A stretch of DNA of 64,000 bases from Conus ventricosus (taxonomy: Eukaryota; Mollusca; Gastropoda; Neogastropoda; Conidae). Of this stretch, positions 20,843 to 31,842 are shown piece by piece (the stretch's first letter is position 1; each line of letters starts with the position of its first letter). Under the pieces are notes generated by a model. The model did not search any database, had not been told where the DNA came from, and saw nothing but the letters and a program-made list of their open reading frames with translations. The stretch spans positions 48,960,991-49,024,990 of the forward strand of contig CM031600.1 of the NCBI GenBank assembly GCA_018398815.1, given 5' to 3'. The translations under genes and the position numbers were made by a program.

Positions 20843-21713
20843 GGGGCGGCAGATCCTGTGCTGTAGTCGATGCAGCAGCTCAGCAGGAGACGGATATTCT
20901 TTGCCCACATTTTCATCTGATCTAGATACTCGAAAGAAGTGGATTCGGTTCGTGCAACCATGCCGGGCCGCTAAGCTCTTTTTACTAACGTCAGTTCCAG
21001 CTGGACCGCGGAAACGAGCTATTCCGGCAAGTGCCGAGCCCGTTCGAGTGGATCAAAAACTTCGTCTGCACTGTGCGCGTATACTTTGAAGGCGGAGTGG
21101 TAAGCTCGTACGTTTATTCTGTCTTATCTATGAACAGATCACACTTGTTAAATTGAATGAGCACGTTAAGGCTTGAGGAAGGAGGATCTCCGCTCGCCGT
21201 CCATGCGTGATCGCATCAAGAAGTCAGTCGGTAGCCTCCCTCGAGACTTCGGTAAAGTACGTACGCCTACGGAATGCTGTGTTCGGGCGTCCAGCTGGAA
21301 ATGAATAGCTCGTTTCGTGGTCCAGCTGGAACTGACATGGCAAAAAGAACTTAGCGTTCAAACTGATAAGGTAAAGGCCTTGCAGAAACATCCCCAGAGT
21401 CACATTGGCTGTCGCAATCATAGTCACTGCTTTTACATGATAAATTAAATACCGAGCGAGATGTGCAAGAACCATCAAAATCGCTTCTGTCGCCGTCGCT
21501 GTCACTCATGTGACGTCACATCCAAGAGCAGTTAAGCCATGCCAAGATTTAGTTGATTACCTCCCGTTTTCTTGATTACAGGTGAAAATACCCACTTTCG
21601 CGGATCGATTTCGTGTGATCGGGAGGGAATCGAATGTTTATTTTATCAATTTATCAAACATTTCATATTTCTGCATAAGCTGACCAATTATCGAAAACCT
21701 CTAAAGTAGACCT
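20843..21713. other. non-coding stretch with a ~55-bp inverted repeat
   Basis: The segment 20970-21025 (with TCAGTTCCAGCTGGACC and GAAACGAGCTATTC) recurs inverted at 21297-21352, giving a fold-back with a ~270-bp spacer. No frame resembles a known protein. It may be a MITE-like element or host sequence. Confidence 0.55.
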
Positions 21714-24285
21714 TTAAACATGACAGAAATCAATCCGACATCCACAACTTGTTGCAAATTTCTTGAACGTCATAAATTCTCCATTTGTTTTAAGAACATG
21801 TTGTATGGCATACACACTTTTTCTTATCAGTTTATCATGTTTAGTTACTACATTACCAATTTTTAAGTTTTTGTTACAGGAAATCCGTTCAGGAAGCAAT
21901 TCATTCCAAGTTGTAAGTTTTATATTGAAATGGAATGAATTATAAGCTCTCAGTACATGCTTCCAAAAAGTGCTCATGTTTTTATACTTAAAATAGAAAA
22001 CTGTCCCATAGTATTCTAGAAACGAAGGTATCGGCACTTTTCTGTTGCTATACATTTCCATTTATGGTTGATTGTTTTCATTTTTTCGAATCCATGACAA
22101 TTTCAGAGTACGAATATATTTTCTTATGTCGGACATATTCAGTCCACCCTATTTTGTTGTTTGATACAAGTCATCCGACTAATTTCATCTTGTTTCCCAT
22201 TCCAGACAAACTGAAAGCATGGTTTCTGGAGATTTATTTTATAAAGGGTCTGGAAGTAATGTTCATAAGTGTACTAATTTGGACAAAACAAGCGATTTCA
22301 AAATAGCTACTCTACCTATTGAGGTAATGTTTCTTTGCAACCAATTTTTTTAAGGTACTTTTGTCTTCGAAACAATTTTCGTTATAGTTAATACTTGCTC
22401 AATCCTTATAGTTGATACTTGCTCAATCCTTTAGATCTTGAGTGAACCATATATCTAGTATCTTGAATCTAGCAGGATTCTATATCATTTTTAGATGAGG
22501 ACAGTAAGTTACATGTGATCTAGTTTTGCTTCCTGACAATACTGCTTGTGTTTTACTACTGCTCACATGCAGTCCTGACACTCTGCCAAAGCAGTGAAGT
22601 AGAAGTATAGTTTTTATTTTCAAATGAAGTTTTATCTCCTGCATTAAATAAATGAGTACCATCGGCAAACTGAGAAATTTTGTGTTCAGTGTCACCAATC
22701 TAAATTTCTTTAATCAATTCCTCTTCCTTAATCATCATTGCCAAAAGTTTCGCACAAAGAATAAACAAATCAGGGAAAGTGGTCTCCTTGTCTGCATCCT
22801 GTTTCTACCTGAAACCACATGGAAATATTTCGATTAACAAGAACTGATGACTTCATATTTTTTGTAAAACGTTTCAATCCATCAACAAATACTCTCTCCA
22901 AACCCAAATCCTCTCAAGACTTTAAACATAAAATTCCAACTGAAAGAATCAAAAGCTTTTTCAATATCGATGCTTGGCAGTGAACCTGGAAAATTCTTTG
23001 CCTCTAAATAAGCAATATAGTCGTATATTGATCTCAAGTTGCCGGCTATATATCTGTTGGCCATAAAACTTAACTTTCTACATTATATCTTTCTGGTTTT
23101 CAGTGGAATTTCCATCTTTAATACTAATCTTGTCATCTGTTTGCAAAAAAAAAATATTTTGAAACCTTCTCCCCTTCTGCAATCCATCTTGCTTTTAACA
23201 CAGAAATAATCCTTCTATCCTCCTGTCCCAAATGGCTTCAAGTTCTTTTTCATGTTGTTAAGACTCACAGTTATATTTTCTGAATTTTTAATGTCTCAAT
23301 ATCTTTTGTACGTTTGTTTTCATGTTCTCTCATTTTCTTGTTTTTCATTTGGGAGCATAGGCAATGTTTTCGCACGTATTTTCATTAGCATAAAAAGTAA
23401 GGAGAAGTTTGTCAGAGATTTGTAATTCTATTTCAGATTTAGGGACATCCTTTATTTGTTGTTCTGTCGTAGTTAACAGCTGCGTAATCACTAATAACGT
23501 CAAACATTTCTGGAATCATTTTTTCTACATACCATTTATCCCTAAGCAAAGAAAAATCAAATTTTCAAAATTATATTTTTTCGTTTGCGCCGAATTTTGG
23601 GCTAATATTACTATGGGGTGGTCAGAGCAGTATCCTGGAAGAATGCAGTATTTTCAAAGTACTAGAACAAAGCGTCTGACAATAGAAAATATCGAGCCCA
23701 CTTTGCTTTAAAGGACTTAATCTTCTCAAGGTGGAACGTCTTCATTCTGGGTTTTCCCTTCAACATCGGATAATCCACATTATTCAGTCATTTTCTGTAG
23801 TTCTTTCCTATCCCTACCGTAGGATTATTCACTTGTTTATGAGTACAACAATCGATACTGGATCCATTGCAATGTTCCAGTCGGCCACAGCAATGTTATT
23901 ATGATTCTTTTAACTCTTGAGTTTTTCTGTGAACACTTATAAAACTATGGATCAGTCTCCATTCCGACCATAAGCATTAACTAAAAGTCTTTCCTTTTCC
24001 ATGTAAAAAAAAGATATAATTATGAAATCGCCGTTTTCATCTTGGTAAAATTCTTATTTTAAAATCGAAGTTGTTTGAAAAAAAAGACAGCTACTCCTCT
24101 TGCATTTGATCGAAATGATGGCAAAGAAACATTCAAAGCGCCAATCAAATTTTACATATTTTTCCAATTGTTGAAATGGTATATTTGGAGCAATAGATAG
24201 AGTATCTTTTTTGTTTCAGATGATGAAATACATCTCTCGTTTGTGCATGTCTCCCAGTCCTTGACAGTTCAAGGCTTTTTCTGAG
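21714..24285 (-). mobile_element. L1/Tx1-like LINE, degraded and internally deleted
   Basis: The minus strand begins at about 24285 with an endonuclease start (ALNCQGLGDMHKREMYF). RT fragments follow: IDIEKAFDSFSWNFMFKVLR (22882-23064), a motif C region reading ISQFADGTHLF (complement of about 22640-22680) and GRVSGLHVSSSKTQAV (22480-22620). The post-RT tail is at 21714-22061 (PIPSFLEYY, then WNELLPERISCNKN, then KTNGEFMTFKKFA). At about 2.6 kb it is shorter than intact relatives. The second Asp of the usual FADD is Gly (22655-22669), so even the palm would be inactive. Its 5' end abuts the minisatellite at 24290. Confidence 0.75.
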
Positions 24286-24289
24286 ATCA

Positions 24290-24404
24290 CACGAGAACAT
24301 GGCGGTAAGGGTCACAGAACTGAGATCACCACGACAGCATGGCGGTAAGGGTCACAGAACTGAGACCACACAAGATGTGATAAGGTAACAGAACTAAGAC
24401 CACA
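24290..24404 (+). repeat. 36/39-bp minisatellite, about 3 units (copy D)
   Basis: Short array of CATGGCGGTAAGGGTCAC-type units. It lies between the LINE 5' end and an inverted terminal unit, and belongs to the same family as the large array at 60784-62370. Confidence 0.85.
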
Positions 24405-24636
24405 AGAGAATGTACATATACGGGTTCAAGCTCACCCATCTTATTTTGCACGAAAACCCCCCTTTTCACAAACAAATCACTCCTTCTCATGCTACTTTTG
24501 GCCAAAATAACACCTTTTACAAACAAAATTAACACGCAAAAACTGCTAAAAATTGACGTAATCAGTACATTAAAATGGGGGCTTACGTGCAAGATAAGAT
24601 TTGGTGATCGTGAACCCGAATATTTACATTCTCTCC
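24405..24636 (-). repeat. terminal unit of the viral element, inverted (copy D)
   Basis: Same ~235-bp hairpin-forming unit as at 40323-40559, in reverse orientation, directly joined to an inverted penton-gene tail. Confidence 0.85.
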
Positions 24637-24639
24637 ATG

Positions 24640-24995
24640 ACATAAAAATTAAGGTTTTACAGTACGCTCTTCTACTTCCAGCACCATAATAAATCAGAAC
24701 AAACAACCGGCTCTCCATTTTGGTTAGTTATTTTTACATCCAATGAATTTATAGGCCCATTAATTAATTCTTTAAATTCACTGTTTTTTCCAACTGAGAT
24801 TAATCGATAATCGCAAAACCCCACCCTAGTTGATGGCAAAACCTTTAGAACTGTAGACGGATAGCCATCAAACAAATTAGCATCTGTTTTTAACTGTTGT
24901 AAATGAACATTCAACATTGGTTCACGAGAAAATCAGAAGGTTTATTACCTTCAAATTGATAGACATCTTCTCTTGTACTAAATCTATAAGCTCTG
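24640..24995 (-). pseudogene. putative minor capsid gene, C-terminal fragment (copy D)
   Basis: The minus strand reads from FEGNKPSDFLVN through HLQQLKTDANLFDGYPSTVL and GFCDYRL to NSLDVKITNQNG. It keeps about 20 bases (24953-24972) that are deleted from copies B and its noisy duplicate. Here they read in frame, so D preserves an ancestral state. The fragment stops at a CA microsatellite near 24995. Differences from copy B amount to roughly one residue in five, so it is a separate old insertion and not a young inverted terminal repeat of B. Confidence 0.75.
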
Positions 24996-25090
24996 TCACT
25001 ACACATACACTACCCCCCCTCCACCCCCACACACACACGCACACACACATATAACTTCTTCTTATTCTTGCGCAAAACAAGAGGAACTGA
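24996..25090. repeat. CA/CCCC-rich microsatellite at the left border of copy B
   Basis: Simple C- and CA-rich sequence (25007-25050) separates fragment D from copy B. Confidence 0.8.
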
Positions 25091-25348
25091 TTACTTAATT
25101 TTTTTAATTTATGATTTTATTTGAGTTTTAAAATGAAGCCCGACTAGCTACAGAGCTTATTAATATTACTTTACGAGTTAGTTTGGGGAGAGGGAGGTGA
25201 AAAGATCAGTTAAAGAGCAGGTTTGAAGAATTAATTACTGATCTTTTTGAGCGCATAAATATGCGAGAAGCGGGAAGCGGGCCCATCAGTAAAATACCGA
25301 TCTTGGCCCCAACCGGTTATAAAGTTGTTTGCCATTTTAGTTGATAAT

Positions 25349-25459
25349 ATGGCTCCTGAAGATGTTAATCTGACTGTTTTCTACGGCTCTAAAGGAGTAG
25401 CTATTCGCTTTAATAAAGATCAGGTTTTACGATTAGAAAAGACTATGAAAAACAGCTGA
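25349..25459 (+). CDS. viral element small ORF, 36 aa (left end)
   Basis: Intact ATG frame MAPEDVNLTVFYGSKGVAIR..., ending KTMKNS. In copy C the same position (about 45793-45910) encodes a recognisable but frameshifted version, which supports coding. Function unknown. The two upstream ATGs near 25130 are closed quickly. Confidence 0.45.
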   Translation: MAPEDVNLTVFYGSKGVAIRFNKDQVLRLEKTMKNS

Positions 25460-25496
25460 ATTTACAATTATTTTTTTATTTATTTTAGATTTAAAA

Positions 25497-25755
25497 ATGG
25501 CTGTCGAACTCAGTGAATCTGATTTAAAGTTGTAATGAACTATTTGACGAAACAATGAAAGTATTAAACATTGATTTTAGTGATTTGGTTTGAGAATGAT
25601 GTAAACAATATAATAAAAGATCATAGTGAACTATTTAACGAAGAATTTAAAGTGATGAACATTGACTGTAGTGATTCAGAAAAGCTAAAATATTAGCAGG
25701 TTTTATTGTAAGGCTAACGTGTCTTGAAGTGTTGCAACGCTTGGGTGAAGAATAA
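25497..25755 (+). pseudogene. viral element small gene with internal repeat (left end)
   Basis: It starts MAVELSESDLK and is broken by deletions, but an internal duplication is visible: 'ELFDETMKVLNIDFSD' and 'ELFNEEFKVMNIDCSD' lie about 110 bases apart. It ends with LEVLQRLGEE and TAA at 25755. Copy C has the same layout near 45948-46225. Predicted small acidic protein of about 85 residues; role unknown. Confidence 0.5.
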
Positions 25756-25820
25756 AAGCGTGTTTACTTACTTTCATTACATTTATTTTTTTAATTTACG
25801 TAAATATTTGTGTTTAAAAA

Positions 25821-26934
25821 AATGAGCCTCACAAAGCGAGTCTGAGTTTGAAAAACTACTAGACAGCGCACTGGTGAAAGGTAGTGACAAAAAATTAAGG
25901 AATATGTTTAGTGAAGTAGACATGGACATCATTAACCCTCAAATGTTCATGAAAGTGTTACACTGCTATTTCTAAATCCCAAGTTTCTTCAGATAGAGCC
26001 CAGTAAAAGTGTTGTTAACCATTCTGATTGATATGTAACACCTGATGGCAGTAACATAGAAGTCTGGGTTTCAACTAAAGAAAAGAAGTTCTCAGCTATC
26101 GCGTCTTTAACTCTGACTGGGCTGATTACATGTTTACACAGTTTAACAATGCAAGTGTGGAGGCTCAGCTAAGGGGGCTGGTTGGTTGAAGGAACAGTCT
26201 TGACATCAAATTAAAACAAGAAAAAGAAACACCCGAAGGTGCTGGGGAGGCCCCAGAGAAGCACTGTCTTCACCTGCCTTTAGAGCAGTCCTGTACCACC
26301 CTTGGAGGCCTGTGCTGTGTTGACGAGGGTACAGGCATGCGCAGGACACTCCTTTAAAGATATCAAGGGACATAACTGCCCCTGAACAGAGTAAATTTTA
26401 GACTACAGGATGCAGCTCATAACAGCCTTAAAGTAAGCATCCCCATGGGTGTCCCACCCCGAAATTTCATGACTGCAGAGCCCCCCGGCGAAAAACACCA
26501 CCCTCAGCTGCCGAGCACACCCCACAGCCCAACCACCCTGCCCACGGACAGATGAAGACAGTGCCACTCCAGACACAGCCAAGCTTTCGCCATACGGTCT
26601 TATGTGCCCTCAAGAGAGAATCCAAAGTTGTAGTCTTTCCCACTGTCAACAGGACTTTCCCTGTGGTCAGTGGGTCTTTCCCTCACCGTCACTGGACCTT
26701 TCTCCAGGGTCAGCCTAGTTAAGGCAAAGAGGAAAAAGAAACACCCGAAGGGCTGGGGAGGACCCAGAGAAGCACTGTCTTCACCTGCCTTTAGAGCAGT
26801 CCTGTACCACCCTTGGAGGCCTGCGCTGTGTTTGACGATGGGTACAATTAAAACAAGAAAAATATTATCCCATAGTTGGCAATTTTTAAACCTTCCTCTT
26901 CCAAGAGAGTTATTTTTAAAAACGAGCATTTCTT
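25821..26934 (+). pseudogene. viral element conserved hypothetical gene, interrupted by a 620-bp insertion
   Basis: It begins MSLTKR near 25821 and shows, with breaks, TPDGSNIEVWVSTKEKKFS (26041-26096) and the closing LPLPRELFLKTSIS ending at TAA 26932-26934. The insertion at 26226-26845 falls within it. Copy C (about 46302-46815) carries the uninterrupted version, also frameshifted. No domain recognised. Position just upstream of polymerase B suggests an early or replication-associated role, which is inference only. Confidence 0.45.
26226..26845 (+). mobile_element. 620-bp insertion with ~107-bp terminal direct repeats and 17-bp target-site duplication
   Basis: Terminal repeats at 26226-26332 and 26738-26845 are near-identical, both starting GAAACACCCGAAGG and containing CACCTGCCTTTAGAGCAG. 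A purine-rich tract (AGGCAAAGAGGAAAAA) precedes the right repeat. AATTAAAACAAGAAAAA flanks the insertion at 26209-26225 and 26846-26862. Copy C has no insertion here. The layout resembles a miniature LTR retrotransposon (TRIM), but the long duplication and lack of TG...CA ends also allow a dimeric SINE-like element. Frames inside it are not genes. Confidence 0.75.
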
Positions 26935-26949
26935 AAACATACAAAATCC

Positions 26950-29808
26950 TGACAGCATGTGTTTTATGTGGGTGCGTTTTTAGCGCATTTACATCCTGTT
27001 AAAAAGAACGCAGAAAGGTCTCTAATTATGAACAATACAAACGTGAGCTGAACTTTGAAACATAAACTTTCCAGTAAGCATAGAAAACATATCTCGGTTT
27101 GAAGAACAAAACAAACCAAATCACCGTAAACGTTATACATGGTCTGTAGTAGACTTTCTACGGCCTCTAAGGATTTCTCCCAACGCTCCTACTTTGGGAG
27201 AATCACTTAACAAACATGTAGATTGATCCGTTTGCAGATAGTCAAAGAGCCATTATGTATTAATCAGAACAATAAGTAGACCTTATGGCTTTTACATAAA
27301 AGGGATAAATCTAAACAAGAGCTTTGTAGAAGGTGTCTGGTCAGAATTCCTACTATAGAACAGCTGCCAGTCATAAGAAATATTGTAAAAGTTTTTTTAG
27401 ACTGTGAAACCAACTCCTCACACCTAAACCTGGTCTAAGGTCAGTTTTAAAATTTACACAAAATGCAAATGAGCCCATACGTGGTTTATGCTGACTTTGA
27501 ATCAATCTTGCCGCATTTACTACGGTCCACAACAGCAAGAACAAAAAACACCCTTTATTAACCCCCATCAGATCTGTTCTTATGCGTTTTTTGTTGTTAG
27601 GTCGGATGGGGCACCCCACACACCCAGAGATTTACAGAGGTCCCAATGCAGCTAGTAGATTTTAGAGCAGTTTGAAACAACTTCGTAATTACTACTCCAA
27701 TCGACTAAATCTTTCAGACATTGTTATGACTCCTGAAGACCAAGAACTTTATGACTCAGCCACTCACTGCTGGATTTGCAACATAGAATTATTAGGCGAC
27801 ACAGAAAGAGACCACGATCACATTACTGGCAAATTAGAAGAGCCGCACACAATAGTTGAAAATCTTCAGCTTAAGGTGGCCCAAAAAAAAGGGAAAAACT
27901 GCTATCTTCTTTCATAATTTAAAGAGGCTACGATTCTCATTTTATCATGAAAGCAGTGACTTCTGAATATAAGAGGGTTACCTGCATTGCACAGTCTTCA
28001 GAAAAGTACATGACTTTTACTCTTGACTTTTTAAATCCTTTTATGACTTGCCCAGCATCTGATGGCAGTTTGGATAAGTTAGCAGGTCTCTACAAGACTT
28101 TCCATAAAAAACAATATTTTGACCCATCTTTAGTGCGTAAAGGTGTTTCCCCCCTATAAATACATGAACTCGTGGGATAGGTTTGATGAAGACTCGCTTC
28201 CTCCTAAAGGCGCTTTTCTTTTCTAGTCTTAGAGGCAAGACATAATGACTCTGAATATGAATACGCTCAAAAGGCCGGACAAAAATTTACATGTAAAACA
28301 AGGGGCGGCTATCACGTCAGATTAATGGCCGACGTGTGTTTATTGGCAGACGTCTTTCAGAACTACAGATCTACATGCAAAACATTACTACAGCTTAGAC
28401 TCATCACATTACATCTCTGCCCCAGGTTATCTTGGATGCATCCAGATTGACTTAATTTTGATCTACCCACATTTCAAATGATTGAAAGACGGCTTAAGGG
28501 AGGCATTAGCAGGGCCTCACACCTTACGCAAAGCTAACAACAAGTATTTAGACAATTATGATCCCACTAAACCGTCCAACTATCTAATGTACTTAGACGC
28601 CAACAATCTGTATGGATGGGCCATGAGTCAGCCGCTTCCACTGGAAACTTTACAATGAAAAAGGGCCTCATGATGTTAATATTGTGTTAGGAATGCTGTC
28701 AGAGCTTCCTCCTGATAATCCAATAGGACTAATCTTGGAAGTAGACTTAGAATACCCTAAAGAATTACACGATCCCCAAAAACGATTCCCCCCTAGCCGC
28801 GGGAAAGATTAAAGATGAGCCCAATCGAACCGCCTAAACTTGTGCCAATCTTAGGCATAAAACTAAATATGTGTGCCATTACAGACCCCTAAAGTTTTAC
28901 CTAAAGCACGGACTAAAGCTGACAGCTTTCACAGAATAATTACCAGTGATCAAGAGCCCTTTATGAGGCCATACATCAAGAAGAATACTGATCTTAGAAC
29001 CCAAGCCCTGAGCTTCGAAAAAGGGCTTCTTAACTGAAAGAACAACAGCTTTTTTTGGCAAAACTTGGAGAACCCACACAAACGAAAGATGTGAAATTAG
29101 TTACAAAGAAAAAAAAGCAATTAAGCTGGTCTCTAAACCTAACTATCAAGACCCTTTTGAAGAAATTTTAAAGACAGCCTGGTTGGCATTATGTGAAGAA
29201 AAGGATGTTAAGTTGGACAAGCGGTTTTTTTATCGGCTTTACCGTATTAGATTGTCAAAGTTATTGATGTTAGAATTTCTGTACGACTACTTTAAACCAC
29301 TGTACCCAGAAGCAAGATCCTTTACACGACAGATAGTTTTATTCTAGACGTCCCCACAGAAGACTTCTATAAGGATTTAGAAACTGAGGTAGCCAAAGGA
29401 ACTGAAGGGTGGTACGACACATGCGATTACCCAAAAGATTCGCCTTTACATTTAGTGTGAACAAGAAAGTAATTGGAAAGATGAAAAGGATGAACTTAAT
29501 GGGACAGTTATAAAAGAATATGTGGTTTGCAGTCGAAGATGTACAGCGTTGCTAGCCAAATTCTGTAATGAGAAGGCTAAGGGCATAAGTAAAGAAGTTG
29601 TCAAAAAAAAATAATTCACGACCTACAAGCAAGCTCTCTTTGAAAACAAATTATTTCATCACACAAATGTTAATCGCGCTCTACTCTTCATCAAGTAAAC
29701 GCAAGTGCGTTAATAAGAAATCACTAGTCTTTTAAAAATAACAAAAGAATATACGTCAATCCAAGTTTTCAAAATGCTGTAGGGCATTGGAGAACTTTAA
29801 AAGACTAA
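26950..29808 (+). pseudogene. family-B DNA polymerase (protein-primed type), copy B
   Basis: Readable across all three frames. Exonuclease I strand PYVVYADFESIL (27476), zinc/HNH-like insert CWICNIELLGDTERDHDHITG split by position (27770-27832), exonuclease II region with YDSHF-like codons (27925-27945), and SSEKYMTFTLDFL (27990). Then motif A '[15 protein letters not shown]' (28584-28628), fingers 'NNS/FFGKT' (29040), motif C (TTDSFILDVPTEDFYKDLE near 29330, one base lost in the YTDTDS box) and a C-terminal block ending GHWRTLKD with TAA at 29806-29808. It is the replicase of the element, plus strand, upstream of the integrase. About a dozen single-base indels break it. Confidence 0.85.
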
Positions 29809-29998
29809 CTTAAAAACCTAACTAGAAATTTAACTTAAGAACTTAACTAGTACTTACTTAAGAACTTAACAAGAACTTAAAAACTAGAACTTATTTTTTG
29901 CACTTAACTTGTAATTTACTGCACTTAACTTAAAAAGTACTTTCTATAACTAACTTAACTTGTACTTATCTAGTTCTTATCTAGTTCATTTTAAAAAA
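29809..29998. repeat. CTTAAC/ACTTAAG-rich tract, copy B
   Basis: Repeated AACTTAAGAACTTAACTAG-like words between the polymerase stop and the convergent minus-strand gene. It corresponds to 12601-12822 in copy A and about 49846-50080 in copy C. The sequence content differs while the motif and position are kept. Confidence 0.75.
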
Positions 29999-30429
29999 CT
30001 ATTCCATAGAAAATGGGTCTACAGCAGGAGGTTGTACTTTTTTTGCAGAGGCTGGTTCTTCTTCTTTTACTGTGGGGGCTTGTGACTTTGTTGTTAGGTA
30101 TGGTGTTAGGTATTTGTATGCTAAAACCCACCAAACCAGCAGCTCCCAATATATAATTTATACATCTTATTGTTTGATTGTGATTGTGATTGTGTTGTTG
30201 TTAATTGTGTTGTTGTTGGCGGCGATGTTGTATTTTCTATCTAACAATTTTTTTTGCTGATTGGTTTGCTTTTTGCGTCGGTTCCAATCAGTAGTCATGG
30301 TCAGCTGCAACACGTCCAGGGGCTTTTAGTCTTTGTAACATTACTCACTTGTGGTACATTCACTTGTGGTACATTCACTTGGGGTACATTCTGCTCCTGC
30401 AGGCTGTCCTGCAGCGTCTTCTCGCTCAT
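29999..30429 (-). pseudogene. viral element membrane protein, copy B
   Basis: Starts MSEKTLQDSLQEQ at 30429 and carries a three-fold NVPQV repeat. After frame breaks comes a hydrophobic Ala/Asn/Ile-rich span and a Pro/Ala-rich tail (SQAPTVKEEEPASAKKVQP) ending at TAG 29999-30001. The equivalent in copy A (16662-17065) has a clean membrane span. The gene is convergent with polymerase B across the CTTAAG tract. Confidence 0.5.
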
Positions 30430-30439
30430 TTTTTTTTTT

Positions 30440-30891
30440 GCGATTAAATTTTTATGATTAAAATTAATATGATTAAAAGTAATTAAATCCCCTGATGAAT
30501 GGGCATAACATAGTCCCAAATCTGTAATACATGTCACAGCGAGAGTTTCTATTGACTTGTTTTTAAACGGATCTTGTGATAAGTCATATTTTAAATCTTC
30601 TTCTGAATCAACCGCGCCATCTTACTTACTAACTTAGCATATAGGCTAATCATTGTCTGTGCCACCCATCTAACCATTTTTGAACCTGGCTGTGCTTCGT
30701 ACCTAGCGTAGTATTCTCAACGTCGATGTAGACAGTTGTTGAATCTGTTCAATACTTAGTTCAGTGCCTAAATCTGTTTAGTTTTTCCACACGCAGCTAG
30801 AGAGTATTATCTTTCTTTATGGCAGTGGTCGCTGAGTAGCTAAGGGGTAGTCTGCTTGCTCCTCACACTTTAATAGTTCGTCACAATCCAT
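30440..30891 (-). pseudogene. viral element conserved hypothetical gene, copy B
   Basis: Begins MDCDELLKCEEQADYPLAT at 30891. TELSIEQIQQLS and a DLITFNHINF-like end are visible in other frames. Counterpart of 16986-17532 in copy A. No known domain. Confidence 0.45.
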
Positions 30892-31160
30892 TTTAAAAAG
30901 CAATATAAAATATTAAATACTTTTAAAAACCCTGAGTTTAACGCTGGTTAATTAGCAGTGCCCATTGTTGGTGTTAAGTTTATTCAACCCTTGCAAATGT
31001 TTGTTAGGAATAAAACCGCCCAACATGGGAAAGATAGAAGATTCGCCAAAACTAGTTGCAACCTTAGTTTTAGCTTTAAAAAACAAAAGATTATCTGATA
31101 AAAAGCACATAGACTCTTTCAAATTATGATTATTTAATTATTTTTTTAGTTAGTAAAAAG

Positions 31161-31394
31161 ATGAGTGAAAAAAGATTATTAATACGATTTACCATTTGCT
31201 GTAATTAGCGGTCTTAGTATAGGCTATAGTGTGTTAGCAAAAAACATGTTTAAAATAAAGCCGGCTGACCTAGGAAGGTTTGACATTGAGGATGTTGTAA
31301 GGTTATAGTTGTAATTATTGCAGGGATTGCCTCAAAAGACTTTCTTGTTACACAGGGGATTATCCCAGAAAAATCAATGCATAGAAAGATTTAA
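31161..31394 (+). pseudogene. 76-aa-type small membrane protein, copy B
   Basis: ATG at 31161. The sequence parallels the intact gene at 17568-17798 (SGLSIGYS-like and KIKPADLGRFDIED codons recognisable) but has at least three single-base changes of frame. Confidence 0.6.
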
Positions 31395-31421
31395 TTCATA
31401 AGAAAAAAAATTTTTAAAAAG

Positions 31422-31824
31422 ATGTCTGGATTAGTTCTGATGGTGGGAGGAGCTATTGTTAATGCTTTAGCCTTCTCTGGCAGCAATTAATTATGTTTAG
31501 TAAATGCGGGCTGATGAAGAGAGAGAACGTCATAACAAGGCAATGGAAGATTTAGCCAAACAAGAGACGCTTACGAGAAAAGTCGAATGCTCACTTAGAC
31601 TTTATTAAAAAGTTAAGAGAACGGGACATGCAGAGCACACATTTACAGACGTTGATGACGCAATAAATGAGTATTACTTAGTGACAGGAAAGAAGTTTCT
31701 AACATCGCCCCCGCCAGAACTGTCTGACTTTTATGAACCATCTGAGGAACAGAAGACTGCAGAGATAGTTTTTTTTGCAGTTGGCATGACCTCAGTCTAT
31801 CTTTTTGCTCACTTCCTTGTGTAA
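31422..31824 (+). pseudogene. 135-aa-type membrane/coiled-coil protein, copy B
   Basis: ATG at 31422 (MSGLVLMVGGAIVNALAFSG). The charged helix, the TFTDVDDAINEYYLVTGKK segment and the hydrophobic C-terminus are all recognisable but in shifting frames. It lies 18 bases upstream of the integrase start. Confidence 0.65.
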
Positions 31825-31842
31825 AATAAATGCATTTAAAAT

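Noticed and set aside
26467..26936. Frames of 60-109 residues on both strands
   Set aside because: They lie inside the 620-bp insertion and its flanks and match no protein.
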